DNA from: Streptomyces sp. NBC_00273
Lineage (GTDB): Bacteria; Actinomycetota; Actinomycetes; Streptomycetales; Streptomycetaceae
Length of the DNA: 64,000 bases
NCBI RefSeq assembly: GCF_036178145.1
Contig: NZ_CP108067.1
Location: forward strand, 2,418,001-2,482,000
Direction: 5' to 3'
Shown here: piece by piece, positions 26,230 to 33,224 of the stretch
Layout: every line of letters begins with the position of its first letter
How positions within the stretch are numbered: the first letter of the stretch is position 1
The notes under the pieces: generated by a model
Seen by the model: the letters and a program-made list of their open reading frames with translations, nothing else
What the model was told of the DNA's origin: nothing
Databases searched by the model: none
Position numbers and translations under genes: made by a program

Positions 26230-26248
26230 GATTACCCCGGAGGTAATC
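26230..26248. promoter_or_regulatory. GATTACC-CCGGA-GGTAATC inverted repeat (copy 1)
   Basis: A perfect 7-bp inverted repeat with a 5-base centre. Its central 15 bases, TTACCCCGGAGGTAA, are identical to those at 30971-30985. It stands upstream of the four-helix membrane protein and at the left edge of the accessory island, so it could be an operator or a mark of the island boundary. Confidence 0.45.
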
Positions 26249-26348
26249 CCAATTGGGGCAGGCATGCGCCGTTGCCCCCAGGTCAGCCCCTCGCGCCAGG
26301 CGAAGACCTGGCACAAGAGAGCCAAACTGGGGGCCACGCAGGGTCAGA

Positions 26349-26717
26349 TCAGCCCTCGGGGCCACCGGATAGCGCCGCTCCTCTCCCAGATCCGAAGATC
26401 TCGTCCATGGCCTGCGCGCCATCTCTGATGACGGGCTGAAGCTGCTTGCGGTACACCCGTTCCGTCGTGTGCGTTCCGCTGTGTCCGACGACGAGGGCGA
26501 TCACCTCGATGGGAATGCCGTGAGCGGACAGCAGCGATACACAGCTCGTGCGGAGCATCCGGACTGTCCACTTCTCGGGACTCTTCACGCCGGCCTCGCG
26601 TAGCAACGAACGGAAGTTGCGTAATACGTTGGTCGACGTTCGCTGCTTCCCGTGGTCGTCGGGAAAAACCAACCCTTCCGTGCTCCAGACCTTCCCCGCA
26701 TCCCTGAACTGAATCGG
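26349..26717 (-). pseudogene. Tyrosine recombinase (phage/AICE integrase), C-terminal remnant
   Basis: About 120 codons of the C-terminal catalytic half of a Streptomyces integrase. Seen: STEGLVFPDDHGKQ, the LR of the second box (MLRTSC), GHSG with the third-box His, and the nucleophile Tyr in ERVYRKQ, followed by the typical LQPVIRDGAQAMDEIF tail. A stop codon precedes it in frame at 26718-26720 and no N-terminal half is found, so it cannot be active. It faces away from the island and marks the scar of an integrated element. Confidence 0.75.
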
Positions 26718-26784
26718 TCATCTGCTGGCCGACTACCCGTTCCAGACCGACCACCAGGCCTATGAACACGCTGCGCTGCGGTGA
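26716..26784 (+). pseudogene. DUF3307-like gene fragment
   Basis: A 22-codon open stretch, GHLLADYPFQTDHQAYEHAA, ends in TGA. It resembles the first helix and His/Asp motif (GHxxxDxxxQTxHQA) of DUF3307 membrane proteins common on actinobacterial integrative elements. It abuts the integrase stump on the other strand and has a stop in frame just before it. Probably mobile-element debris. Confidence 0.35.
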
Positions 26785-27138
26785 AGGTTCCCTACTACAT
26801 CAAGGCACCCGCCGCGCACAGCGCGGCGCGCGCGGCGCGTCGCCCGGGCCTGCGCTCCTGTCTCCGCCCCGCTCCAGCCCGGCCGCCGGCGCGTTGTGGT
26901 GCGTGCAGGAGCTCCCATCCCGCTGCCATCGACCCAGGCAAGCCGAGCAGACAGGGCTCCTGGCGTCCGCTCCACAAACGTGTGGGTCGACGGCAGACGG
27001 GTTGGGAGCTGGGTCGAGTGGTTAAGGCAGCTCGCAAGCGGCTCGTGGCAGGCGGCGTTGACGGTTTGCTCGGCCTTGGACCCGAGGGATCTTTCCAACC
27101 ACGTCATTTCATGCTTCGCAGATCGCTAGCGTGCTGGT
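26785..27138. other. Noncoding 354-bp stretch of the island
   Basis: No convincing gene is seen on either strand; the open frames here lack coding-like composition. At about 27005-27040 the sequence GTCGAGTGGTTAAGGCAGC resembles a class II tRNA D-arm but no matching rest of a tRNA follows. The right edge (27127-27138) is the leaderless promoter of the next gene. Confidence 0.4.
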
Positions 27139-27543
27139 ATGGCAGACAAGACCGACGGTTGGCAGACCGTCTACGGCGCGCTGGACAGTTCCACCCTGCT
27201 CTCCCTTCTTCCTGTGCTGAAGGAAGGCAGGGAGAAGGCCACGGAGATGTTGAAGATGGAGTCTCGCAGCCACGAGGACTCGGAGGGAGCGGACGCCTAC
27301 TCCGCGCAGCTGTGGGGTGAAGCGCTGGCCACCTTCGACGCTCGGATCAGTGCCGATGATCCGGCGAGGCCGAAGCTCGCGGAGCTGCGGGACAAGGTGC
27401 AGGAGGTACTCGGCCAACAGGTGGCCCGGACCAATCAGAGCAAGCGCGATACTCGGGTCACCGAGTTCCTGTGGGCTCATCAGCAGCGCGAGCTTTGGAT
27501 CAAAGAAGAGCTAGCCCGTCGCGGCCTGTTGCCAACATTCTGA
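27139..27543 (+). CDS. Orphan hypothetical protein
   Basis: A 134-residue charged, mostly helical soluble protein (MADKTDGWQTVYGALDSS). It has no membrane segment or recognised motif. Codon use is coding-like but less GC-biased than in flanking core genes. It has no ribosome-binding site; TAGCGT at 27127-27132 lies 6 bases before ATG, so it is probably leaderless and transcribed. It lies alone between the integrase scar and the toxin-antitoxin pair. Function unknown. Confidence 0.55.
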   Translation: MADKTDGWQTVYGALDSSTLLSLLPVLKEGREKATEMLKMESRSHEDSEGADAYSAQLWGEALATFDARISADDPARPKLAELRDKVQEVLGQQVARTNQSKRDTRVTEFLWAHQQRELWIKEELARRGLLPTF

Positions 27544-27715
27544 TCAGCTTTGGGACGCAGGTCAGTGACGGTGAGCCCGAGGTGCGCGTGCAGGCCGCGG
27601 GGTTGGGGCGACTAGGTGGTGACTGCCGGTCGGCACCGCTGCCCTGATCCCGAGGGCAGCACGGTTCTGGGCGGTGCCCATCAGGTCAACGGCACCGACC
27701 TCGAAGGAGCACACC

Positions 27716-27760
27716 ATGGCCTGCAACCACGGCTACGACCCCCGCGACTACGCCGACTAA
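27716..27760 (+). CDS. 14-residue micro-ORF candidate
   Basis: ATG 27716 opens MACNHGYDPRDYAD and then TAA. AAGGAG lies 7 bases before the ATG, the best ribosome-binding site in the island, and a stable hairpin follows 8 bases after the stop. That arrangement suggests a real short transcript: a micropeptide or a leader peptide with attenuator. It is rich in Asp, Tyr, Cys and His. No downstream gene on this strand is convincing, so a leader role is uncertain. Confidence 0.4.
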   Translation: MACNHGYDPRDYAD

Positions 27761-27768
27761 CGCTCCCG

Positions 27769-27792
27769 GGGCCCCGGCGCGAGTCGGGGCCC
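27769..27792 (+). terminator. Hairpin after the micro-ORF
   Basis: GGGCCCCG and CGGGGCCC pair around an 8-base loop, immediately after the micro-ORF stop. There is no U-run. It could terminate or attenuate transcription. Confidence 0.5.
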
Positions 27793-27956
27793 GCAGGGTC
27801 TGCGCTATGGCAGTGTCGTACCGCAACCTCCCCCGGTCGCCGGGACCCCGGAAGGGCATTGAAGCCGCCGGTGTAACCCGTTACGGACCGATCCGGATAG
27901 AGCTACGGATCGGAAGGGCAGCGTATCCGGTGAATCTCAGGGGCGCCCAAGTAGCA

Positions 27957-28514
27957 CTAATTCAAGGCCCGCAGGGCGGCTACCGAAGAGACAAGGCCGG
28001 TTCGTTCGAGACTTTCGATCAGATCCGCAACAGCCAGAGGCGGTTTCTTGCACCCATCGGAAATTTGCTGAAGAACCGCATATATAATCTGCGGATTCAG
28101 GTCGATCTGCGCCTCCAAGAATGCATCAGGATGGATCGCTTCTACATCCCATGGAGCCAGAGCCTCTTGCGGAAAATCCTTCAGGTTGAAAGTGACGATC
28201 GCCTGCGCTTTCGCGCGTATCGCCGCCGCCAGGACGTGGCGATCGTCAGGGTCCGGCAGTTCTATTGCATCAATAAGGGGCTCGTATCCGATGACCATAC
28301 AGTCTCGAATCGCCCCCTTCATGGCACTGCGCGTGCGACTCAAACGCTCTGGGCTCAGGTCGGGCCGGTTAGCCTCGAGACTCCGGAACGTCTCGTCAAG
28401 GATCGCGTCCGTCCACTTAGCTTGCACCAGGCCTGCAGCGCCAACCCGGATGAGCACGTCACGCAGGACGCTCGGATAGAGCACATTGGCGTCATAAATG
28501 GCGACGAATGCCAT
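27957..28514 (-). CDS. PIN-domain toxin (VapC-like ribonuclease)
   Basis: A 185-residue PIN-fold protein, expected to cleave RNA. Acidic metal ligands are in place: Asp8 in YDANVLYP, Glu41 in LDETF, the pair Asp90/Asp91 in PDPDDRHVLAAA and Asp113 in TFNLKDFP. The DANVLYP start and length fit the PIN_3-type toxins of actinobacterial islands, somewhat larger than classical VapC (about 130 residues). It starts 3 bases after the antitoxin stop, the standard antitoxin-first operon. Base composition is visibly less GC-rich than in neighbouring core genes, consistent with recent acquisition. Confidence 0.88.
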   Translation of the reverse strand: MAFVAIYDANVLYPSVLRDVLIRVGAAGLVQAKWTDAILDETFRSLEANRPDLSPERLSRTRSAMKGAIRDCMVIGYEPLIDAIELPDPDDRHVLAAAIRAKAQAIVTFNLKDFPQEALAPWDVEAIHPDAFLEAQIDLNPQIIYAVLQQISDGCKKPPLAVADLIESLERTGLVSSVAALRALN

Positions 28515-28517
28515 TGA

Positions 28518-28976
28518 CTACATCAATCCCATCTCCTGGCCGAGCTCCGTAAGCTCATCGGCGGCAGCGCGGCGCCTGCGGTCATCCTGCTGCTTGTACT
28601 CCACGAGCGATGACGCTTTGATCCTGCGGTGAGTCCCGACGTTCCGATACTCGATCTCGCCGGCGTTCAGTAGTCCGACAAGGAAGGGTCGGGAAACGTT
28701 GAGCATGTCCGCGGCCTGCTGGGTGGTTAGCTCAGCATCCGCTGGCACAACAGAGACACCGCGGCCAGCCCCCAGGTGCGCAAGAAGGCCGGCCAAGAGC
28801 TCGACCGCCTCGCGAGGAAGGGTCAGCTGCTCGGGTTCGCCGTCCTCGACGGTGACTGTGATCTCGCGACGGTCCTTGTGCGCTTCCAGGTAGCTGCGAA
28901 CCCGCTGCAGCGCTCGGTTCGTGGACGCAGTTTGCTCGGGGGGGATCGTCACTGGCCTGATGTCTGTCTTGGTCAT
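28518..28976 (-). CDS. Antitoxin with excisionase-type helix-turn-helix
   Basis: A 152-residue protein from ATG 28976 (MTKTDIRPVTIPPEQT). The C-terminal half has an excisionase/MerR-like DNA-binding domain: LTTQQAADMLNVSRPFLVGLL followed by a GTHRRIK wing (about residues 88-130). The N-terminal half is helical and acidic and may neutralise the toxin. It precedes and is coupled to the PIN toxin gene. It probably represses its own promoter; the direct repeats at 29002-29032 are the likely binding site. The longer frame upstream is not supported. Confidence 0.82.
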   Translation of the reverse strand: MTKTDIRPVTIPPEQTASTNRALQRVRSYLEAHKDRREITVTVEDGEPEQLTLPREAVELLAGLLAHLGAGRGVSVVPADAELTTQQAADMLNVSRPFLVGLLNAGEIEYRNVGTHRRIKASSLVEYKQQDDRRRRAAADELTELGQEMGLM

Positions 28977-29001
28977 CTCACACCCCTCGCTGCTCAGGTA
29001 G

Positions 29002-29032
29002 ACAGTATGCCTGCGATGGCTAGTCACAGTAT
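29002..29032 (-). promoter_or_regulatory. Direct repeats upstream of the toxin-antitoxin operon
   Basis: ACAGTAT occurs at 29002-29008 and 29026-29032, 24 bases apart, 26 to 56 bases upstream of the antitoxin start. In minus-strand sense they read ATACTGT, the first part overlapping a possible CATACT -10 box. This fits autorepression by the excisionase-type antitoxin. Confidence 0.4.
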
Positions 29033-29096
29033 CCGAAACAGTCGAAATAAGCGCAACATCTAGATGACGCCATCTGGTGGCTGGAATCTTCCCCAC

Positions 29097-29504
29097 ACCT
29101 GGCCTGAGCAGGCGTTTTGTCGACTTCTCGTACCTAATGTCGAGCGTTCAACGTCACGTGTGTCAACCTCACTGGCACCTCATGGAAGCCTGTCCTCTGG
29201 TGACGCAGAGGCCGTGATCTGGGGATGAGCCGGTGCGATAGCTCAGACAGTGCTGCAAGCCCACGAGTAGCCGTCGCCGACCTGGGAGTGAGCGGGGAGT
29301 CGCGGCTATTCGTGGACCGGCATGGCAGGAGAGACCACATATGGGACCTGACCTGCAGAAATACCCGAGACGCGCGGGGCCTCCGGAGTTGCATGCCCCG
29401 CTGTGCTCCAGTGCGCGCCTTCCCAGCCGACGCAGGTGGCGAGACGCTGCCAGCGTCCGTGCGGCTGCAAGGGAGGGGGCGAGGCGAAGTGACCCAGCCG
29501 AAGT
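29097..29504. other. Noncoding 408-bp stretch
   Basis: No gene is supported. Several open frames exist on both strands but none has a start signal, motif or coding-like third-position bias. It separates the toxin-antitoxin promoter from the small ORF remnant and may be decayed element DNA. Confidence 0.4.
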
Positions 29505-29672
29505 GTGGGGCCGCGAAAAAATTGGCCGGTGGCGACGCCGGCCATCGTGGGCAGCGGCCAGTGCTACCAGCATCAGGGCGACTGGACAGCCCGCGGGGAG
29601 GCAGACCGCGAGGAGGCGGCAGCCAAGGCTAAGAAGCAGGGGCTTCGGAAGAAGAAGTGGTCCTGGTGGTGA
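29505..29672 (+). pseudogene. Short mobile-element ORF remnant (about 55 codons)
   Basis: From a possible GTG 29505, the frame encodes a region beginning near VGPRKNWP and containing IVGSGQCYQHQGDW. It ends in a Lys/Glu-rich tail closing KKKWSWW before TGA. The compact Cys/His/Trp content and charged tail look like the small conserved proteins of actinobacterial phages and integrative elements. A stop lies shortly upstream. I cannot tell a short intact gene from a 3' remnant. Confidence 0.3.
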
Positions 29673-29753
29673 CCGACTACTGACATCCGCAACTGACATC
29701 ACCGTTGGTGGATCGTGGCACTCACAAGCCGCCTAGGGAGGGCTCTGCGGCTT

Positions 29754-29832
29754 GGGCTCGGTCCGTGAATGGTAGTCGCCGGGCGAGCTTACAAAGCAGA
29801 TGTCGGCGGTTCGAAACCGTCCGCGCCCACCA
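29754..29832 (+). repeat. tRNA 3'-half remnant, probable attachment site
   Basis: The right half is tRNA-like: a TTACAAA anticodon loop with 3' stem GCAGA, T-arm GGCGG-TTCGAAA-CCGTC, acceptor CGCGCCC and encoded ACCA. The left half does not form the matching anticodon stem (expected TCTGC is absent), although GGGCTCG pairs six of seven positions with the acceptor. This is what a tyrosine-recombinase insertion in a tRNA gene leaves behind. It is unlikely to be a working tRNA. Confidence 0.5.
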
Positions 29833-29892
29833 GAACGAAGCCCCTCCGATCCCGGCGGGGCTTCTGCATCCAAACCTGACGTCAACGGGCGG

Positions 29893-30447
29893 CTATCCCA
29901 CCCTGCACGGAGCCGGAGCCGCAAAGGTGCTTTCCCCGTTGAAGACGCGGCGAGCAGCTGTGGTCATTCTCCCGACCGCCTCCCGTCGGGCACTCCCTGC
30001 TTGCTCAACGGCTTCCCAAGATTCCTGAGCCTGATGGTGCGCCAAAATAACAGCCAGCTCGTGGTCGAGGCTTCGGCGCGCTTGAGCAGCCGCAAGAGCG
30101 ACGCCCTCCGGCCCTTCGACGCTCACGATCGCCTCATGCTCGATTACCTCGTTCAGAGCTTGTTGCGCGCCCTCACGGCGATCTCGGTATTCGTCCGCAG
30201 TGATGCCCACCTCGCTCACGCGGACAACCAGCCCCGCTGTGCGCACAGCAGCAGAAATGAACTTTGCGTACGCCTCCCGCCTCGCTGCACGAGCCTCAGA
30301 CTCTCGTTGCGCAGATTGAGTACCTACTGCTAGTTCGCGCTGGATGTTTGCCTGATGGCGTACCCCTCTCACGGCCAACCACGCGGCAATGCCGGCAGCT
30401 GCAAATGACGAAGCCGAGGGGATGATGGTCTCTACTACTCCACTCAC
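29893..30447 (-). CDS. Hypothetical protein with N-terminal membrane anchor and coiled-coil
   Basis: A 184-residue protein. From GTG 30447 it begins with a short hydrophobic segment (ASSFAAAGIAAWLAVRGV, about residues 10-27). The rest is long amphipathic helices rich in Ala, Arg and Glu (AQRESEARAARREAYAKF). It resembles small phage or island proteins with one membrane helix and a cytosolic coiled coil. The start is uncertain because the ribosome-binding site is poor and the open frame extends upstream. It lies directly after the tRNA remnant. Function unknown. Confidence 0.5.
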   Translation of the reverse strand: MSGVVETIIPSASSFAAAGIAAWLAVRGVRHQANIQRELAVGTQSAQRESEARAARREAYAKFISAAVRTAGLVVRVSEVGITADEYRDRREGAQQALNEVIEHEAIVSVEGPEGVALAAAQARRSLDHELAVILAHHQAQESWEAVEQAGSARREAVGRMTTAARRVFNGESTFAAPAPCRVG

Positions 30448-31089
30448 CCTCAGATCACACCAAACCTGGGCCCACCGGTGCAGCCGAACACCAGAATCAG
30501 GACTCCCCCGGCCGCCGCAGCGCCGTCGGGGGACAGACGGGCGGCCAACACTCCTGCCCCGCCAGCTCTGCGGACTATTCGTGGACGGGCGAGGCGGCGG
30601 ATGTCGCCTCCAGGCCCTTGGCCTCGCGATACGCGTAGCGCACACGGGGCCTCCGGAGCCGTGATCAGAGGCGAAGCTCCCCGATTGCGGTGCCGCCTGT
30701 GGGCCGTCGGAGGGTGGCTGGAGGTAATTGGCAACGACCAATGGCTGCCAACCGGGGCCCAGTTGGGGCAAGGAGGGGAGGTGACCTGCCTGGTGGGCGG
30801 AGGGGGCATGGCTTCCTGTGCAACAAGAAGCGTGGGTGCGCTTACGGGGGAGCCAATCGGGGAGCCACCGACGGCAACTCAGTGTGGATCTGTATGGACT
30901 GGCATGGACGGCTTGGGGTGCGAGCTGATGACAGTCGCGCCCTTCCCTGCACGTCCCCGGCCGGGGCTCGTTACCCCGGAGGTAACGGGCCCCCTCCGGG
31001 GTGTGCTCAGGGGGTGCCGGCCCTTGCCCGTGCCAGTTGCCGGCCGGGCGACCGGGCGTACCGCCCGCCGGACGCGTGGACGATCGCGT
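30448..31089. other. Noncoding 642-bp stretch
   Basis: No gene is convincing on either strand; long frames lack start signals and are compositionally poor. It contains the second TTACC/GGTAA palindrome (30969-30987). It lies between the anchored hypothetical and the restriction enzyme, both read on the minus strand. Confidence 0.45.
30969..30987. promoter_or_regulatory. CGTTACC-CCGGA-GGTAACG inverted repeat (copy 2)
   Basis: A perfect 7-bp inverted repeat with the same CCGGA centre as the copy at 26230. The shared 15-base core TTACCCCGGAGGTAA brackets the island. It lies downstream of a gene rather than before one, which favours a boundary or relic over a working operator. Confidence 0.4.
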
Positions 31090-32424
31090 TCAGGCGAGCA
31101 CGTCGTCTTCACGGCCGGGCCAAGCGAGCGTGATCCCGACGCGCTCGCACAGGGCGACCCACCGCGACTCCAACGGCTCGCGCTCCACCCAGAGAACGGC
31201 GCGCACGGAGTCCGCCCTGTCCTTGAGCCTGTCGTGGTAGTCGAGGAGTTGCCCGATGCCCGTGCGCAGCTGACGCGTCTCGTTGGCCGGCGTCAGCGAC
31301 TTCACTTCGCACACCGTCAGCCCGGCAGCGGTCAGCCGCCACCCGAGGTCGAAGTCGGGGTCGCCGATGCCCGGTGAGAGCACCTCCAGTCCGTGCGCGG
31401 CGGCCGCCTTCGCCAAGTCGTTCTGCAGCTTGCGGTGCGCCTTGAGGTTCCTCCCCACGAGATCGGAGTCGGAGGGGCTGAGCTGGGCGGGGGACGGCTC
31501 TACCGATTCGTCCGCCACGCGGTATCCGCAACCGACGGGGACGCTCGCCGGCTGAGTGGTGCTGCCGACCGGCGCCAGGTGGAACCGGATGACCTTGCGC
31601 AGCGGCCCGCCGCCCGTCTCCGGGGCCTCACCCCACGAATACGGCTGCTCCGGGTCCACCGCGAACTCGCCGACGTAGCGGACGACTCCGCGCGACCCTT
31701 CGAAGAGCCGCAACGCGAGCCCCAGGCTGACGTGGTCCCGGGTGGAGGCGTTCCCCAGGCTGTCGAAGGTCTGCGGCCCGATCTGGCCGTCCCCCGTGTA
31801 GTGGAACGTGCCGTCCTCGGCCCACTTGTCGAAGTAGCCGTGCTGGTGACCCGTCTTCGGATCGCTGAACAACAGCACGTTGTCCGATTTGGCGCACTTG
31901 CTGATGCCGCCCTGGCGGCTACCGCCGTACCGGTCGTGCAGCTCCTTGCGCTTGATGGTCTGGCCCGGGAGGAGGTGCCAAGCGGGCGCCGCGTTCTCGG
32001 CCTGCCCCTCAGCGAAGGCCTCTTCGAAGGCGCTCCACTGCTCCTCCGTCACCCGGTGCGGGTTCGTGGCGAACAGGGAGCCCAGCGGGGACCCCTCCTG
32101 AAAGCGCGCGTCCTCCTGGAAACGCTGACGCGGGACCGCCCGCCCCAGCCACTCGTCCATGACCAGCGGCGCGTACCAGCGCGTTCCGGGGTCTTCTTGC
32201 CAGTACTCGTCGGGGGCGCTCGCCTGCTGCGTCGGGGCGCCGGTGATGCGCCCCCTGCCGACGAGGCCGCCCCGGGGCCCCGTCACCCACATGACGAACC
32301 GGTCGCCGGCGGCCAGGTGCTTGAGGTACCGCCCGACGCTCCAGGAACTGAGTTCGTGGCCGTCCTTCCGGTACCTGTCGAGCTCGAACATCTCCTGGTT
32401 GCAGGCCAGAAGCCACGTCGCCAT
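31090..32424 (-). CDS. Predicted type IV restriction endonuclease: EVE + ScoMcrA-like SRA + PD-(D/E)XK
   Basis: A 444-residue three-domain protein. Residues about 1-145 are an EVE/PUA-like base reader (MATWLLACNQEMFELDRY; SSWSVGRYLKHLAAGDRFVMW). About 150-265 match the SRA-like 5-methylcytosine reader of ScoMcrA (RKELHDRYGGSRQGGIS, HQHGYFDKW, FHYTGDGQ). About 325-444 form a nuclease with D355-x-D357-F-D359, E373-V-K375 and a following QLRTGIGQLLDYH helix. The architecture predicts cleavage of DNA carrying modified bases, such as invading phage. ATG 32424 is preceded by GGGGGTG. It is transcribed alone or with the small hypothetical 118 bases upstream. Confidence 0.82.
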   Translation of the reverse strand: MATWLLACNQEMFELDRYRKDGHELSSWSVGRYLKHLAAGDRFVMWVTGPRGGLVGRGRITGAPTQQASAPDEYWQEDPGTRWYAPLVMDEWLGRAVPRQRFQEDARFQEGSPLGSLFATNPHRVTEEQWSAFEEAFAEGQAENAAPAWHLLPGQTIKRKELHDRYGGSRQGGISKCAKSDNVLLFSDPKTGHQHGYFDKWAEDGTFHYTGDGQIGPQTFDSLGNASTRDHVSLGLALRLFEGSRGVVRYVGEFAVDPEQPYSWGEAPETGGGPLRKVIRFHLAPVGSTTQPASVPVGCGYRVADESVEPSPAQLSPSDSDLVGRNLKAHRKLQNDLAKAAAAHGLEVLSPGIGDPDFDLGWRLTAAGLTVCEVKSLTPANETRQLRTGIGQLLDYHDRLKDRADSVRAVLWVEREPLESRWVALCERVGITLAWPGREDDVLA

Positions 32425-32542
32425 ACCCACCCCCGTCGGGTCAAGGACATCAACTGCACGAGGCTACGGCAGAGCACTGACAACCCGCGGAGCCCGCCCG
32501 CCCCGCGCACCTGCACTCCCGCCCCGGAGGCGCCGTGCGGTC

Positions 32543-32989
32543 TCAGGGGTGATCCTGCAAGGCCGCGTAGGCCCGCTCGATCTCGCCCAGGTACTGCTCC
32601 AGGTGGAAGCGGACCTCTTCGACGGTGGTGTCGTCGGGGCCCGCGTACATGAGGTCGGACCAGATGACCGTCCCGCCCCGGAGCCGAACCCGGATGGTCA
32701 GCGGGTCCGGCCCTGGCCCGGGCCGGACTTCGGTGGCCACGACCGCGCTGCGCGGCATGTCCGTCGGATGGAGCGGCCCGCCCGGCCGGAGCAGTTGCCG
32801 CGGGTGGAGTCCGGCCGTCCCGCTGTTGCTGCCCGCCACCACGTCGATGCCGTCGACGAAGAGGTAGGTGTGGACGTCCGTGCACACCGGAGGCCCGGGG
32901 CACGCGCTGATGAGCAGCGTGCTCGTCTTGCCGTCGCTCTGCCTGTGGGGCGCGGTGGCCCTGAGCGCACGCGGGGCCCTACGCGGCAT
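32543..32989 (-). CDS. Hypothetical protein beside the restriction enzyme
   Basis: Up to 148 residues with no recognised family. The convincing core begins at about residue 17 (QSDGKTSTLLISACPG) and includes TYLFVDGIDVVAG, IRVRLRGGTVIWSDLMY and a C-terminal helix VEEVRFHLEQYLGEIERAYAAL. It is a mixed alpha/beta soluble protein without a signal peptide. The start is uncertain: no ribosome-binding site precedes ATG 32989. It lies upstream of the restriction gene on the same strand, with a 118-base gap, and could share its transcript. Confidence 0.5.
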   Translation of the reverse strand: MPRRAPRALRATAPHRQSDGKTSTLLISACPGPPVCTDVHTYLFVDGIDVVAGSNSGTAGLHPRQLLRPGGPLHPTDMPRSAVVATEVRPGPGPDPLTIRVRLRGGTVIWSDLMYAGPDDTTVEEVRFHLEQYLGEIERAYAALQDHP

Positions 32990-33098
32990 CCGACTGAGGT
33001 GAGGTCATGGGTCGATCGTAAACGGATCAGGAGCGACCAGCTGCCTCATCCGCCCTACAGCCGAAGCCTGTTATTCCGGTTTGGCGACGGCGGAGGGA

Positions 33099-33159
33099 CC
33101 CCAACCCTTTTTGAGCTGTACGGCAGGAAACGTTGGGGTTCCCCTGGTTCGGCCAGGGG
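33099..33159. promoter_or_regulatory. Nested inverted repeats upstream of the regulator-protease operon
   Basis: CCCCAAC (33099-33105) and GTTGGGG (33132-33138) form a 7-bp inverted repeat 27 bases apart. Directly after it, CCCCTGG-TTCGG-CCAGGGG (33141-33159) is a perfect hairpin. They lie about 70 to 125 bases upstream of the operon and are candidate binding sites for its own regulator. Confidence 0.4.
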
Positions 33160-33224
33160 CGGGGGGCTAGGCTTCGCGAAGCCGAATCACTCGAACGCCT
33201 TGTCGACATATGGAGAATCCGCCG

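Noticed and set aside
27005..27040. Possible class II tRNA 5' half (GTCGAGTGGTTAAGGCAGC)
   Set aside because: The D-arm-like words are present but no matching anticodon stem, variable arm or T-arm follows within 60 bases, so chance similarity is likely.
29169..29702. 177-residue minus-strand ORF with Leu-rich start
   Set aside because: No ribosome-binding site or domain, and it lies antisense to the small element ORF. Composition does not follow Streptomyces third-position bias.
29733..29924. 63-residue minus-strand ORF containing GRGRFRTADICFV
   Set aside because: The peptide is the reverse translation of tRNA-type sequence at 29754-29832; such frames are known annotation artefacts over tRNA genes.
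33141..33159. Hairpin as a terminator for an upstream plus-strand gene
   Set aside because: There is no plus-strand gene upstream within reach; its position before the operon fits a regulatory site better.
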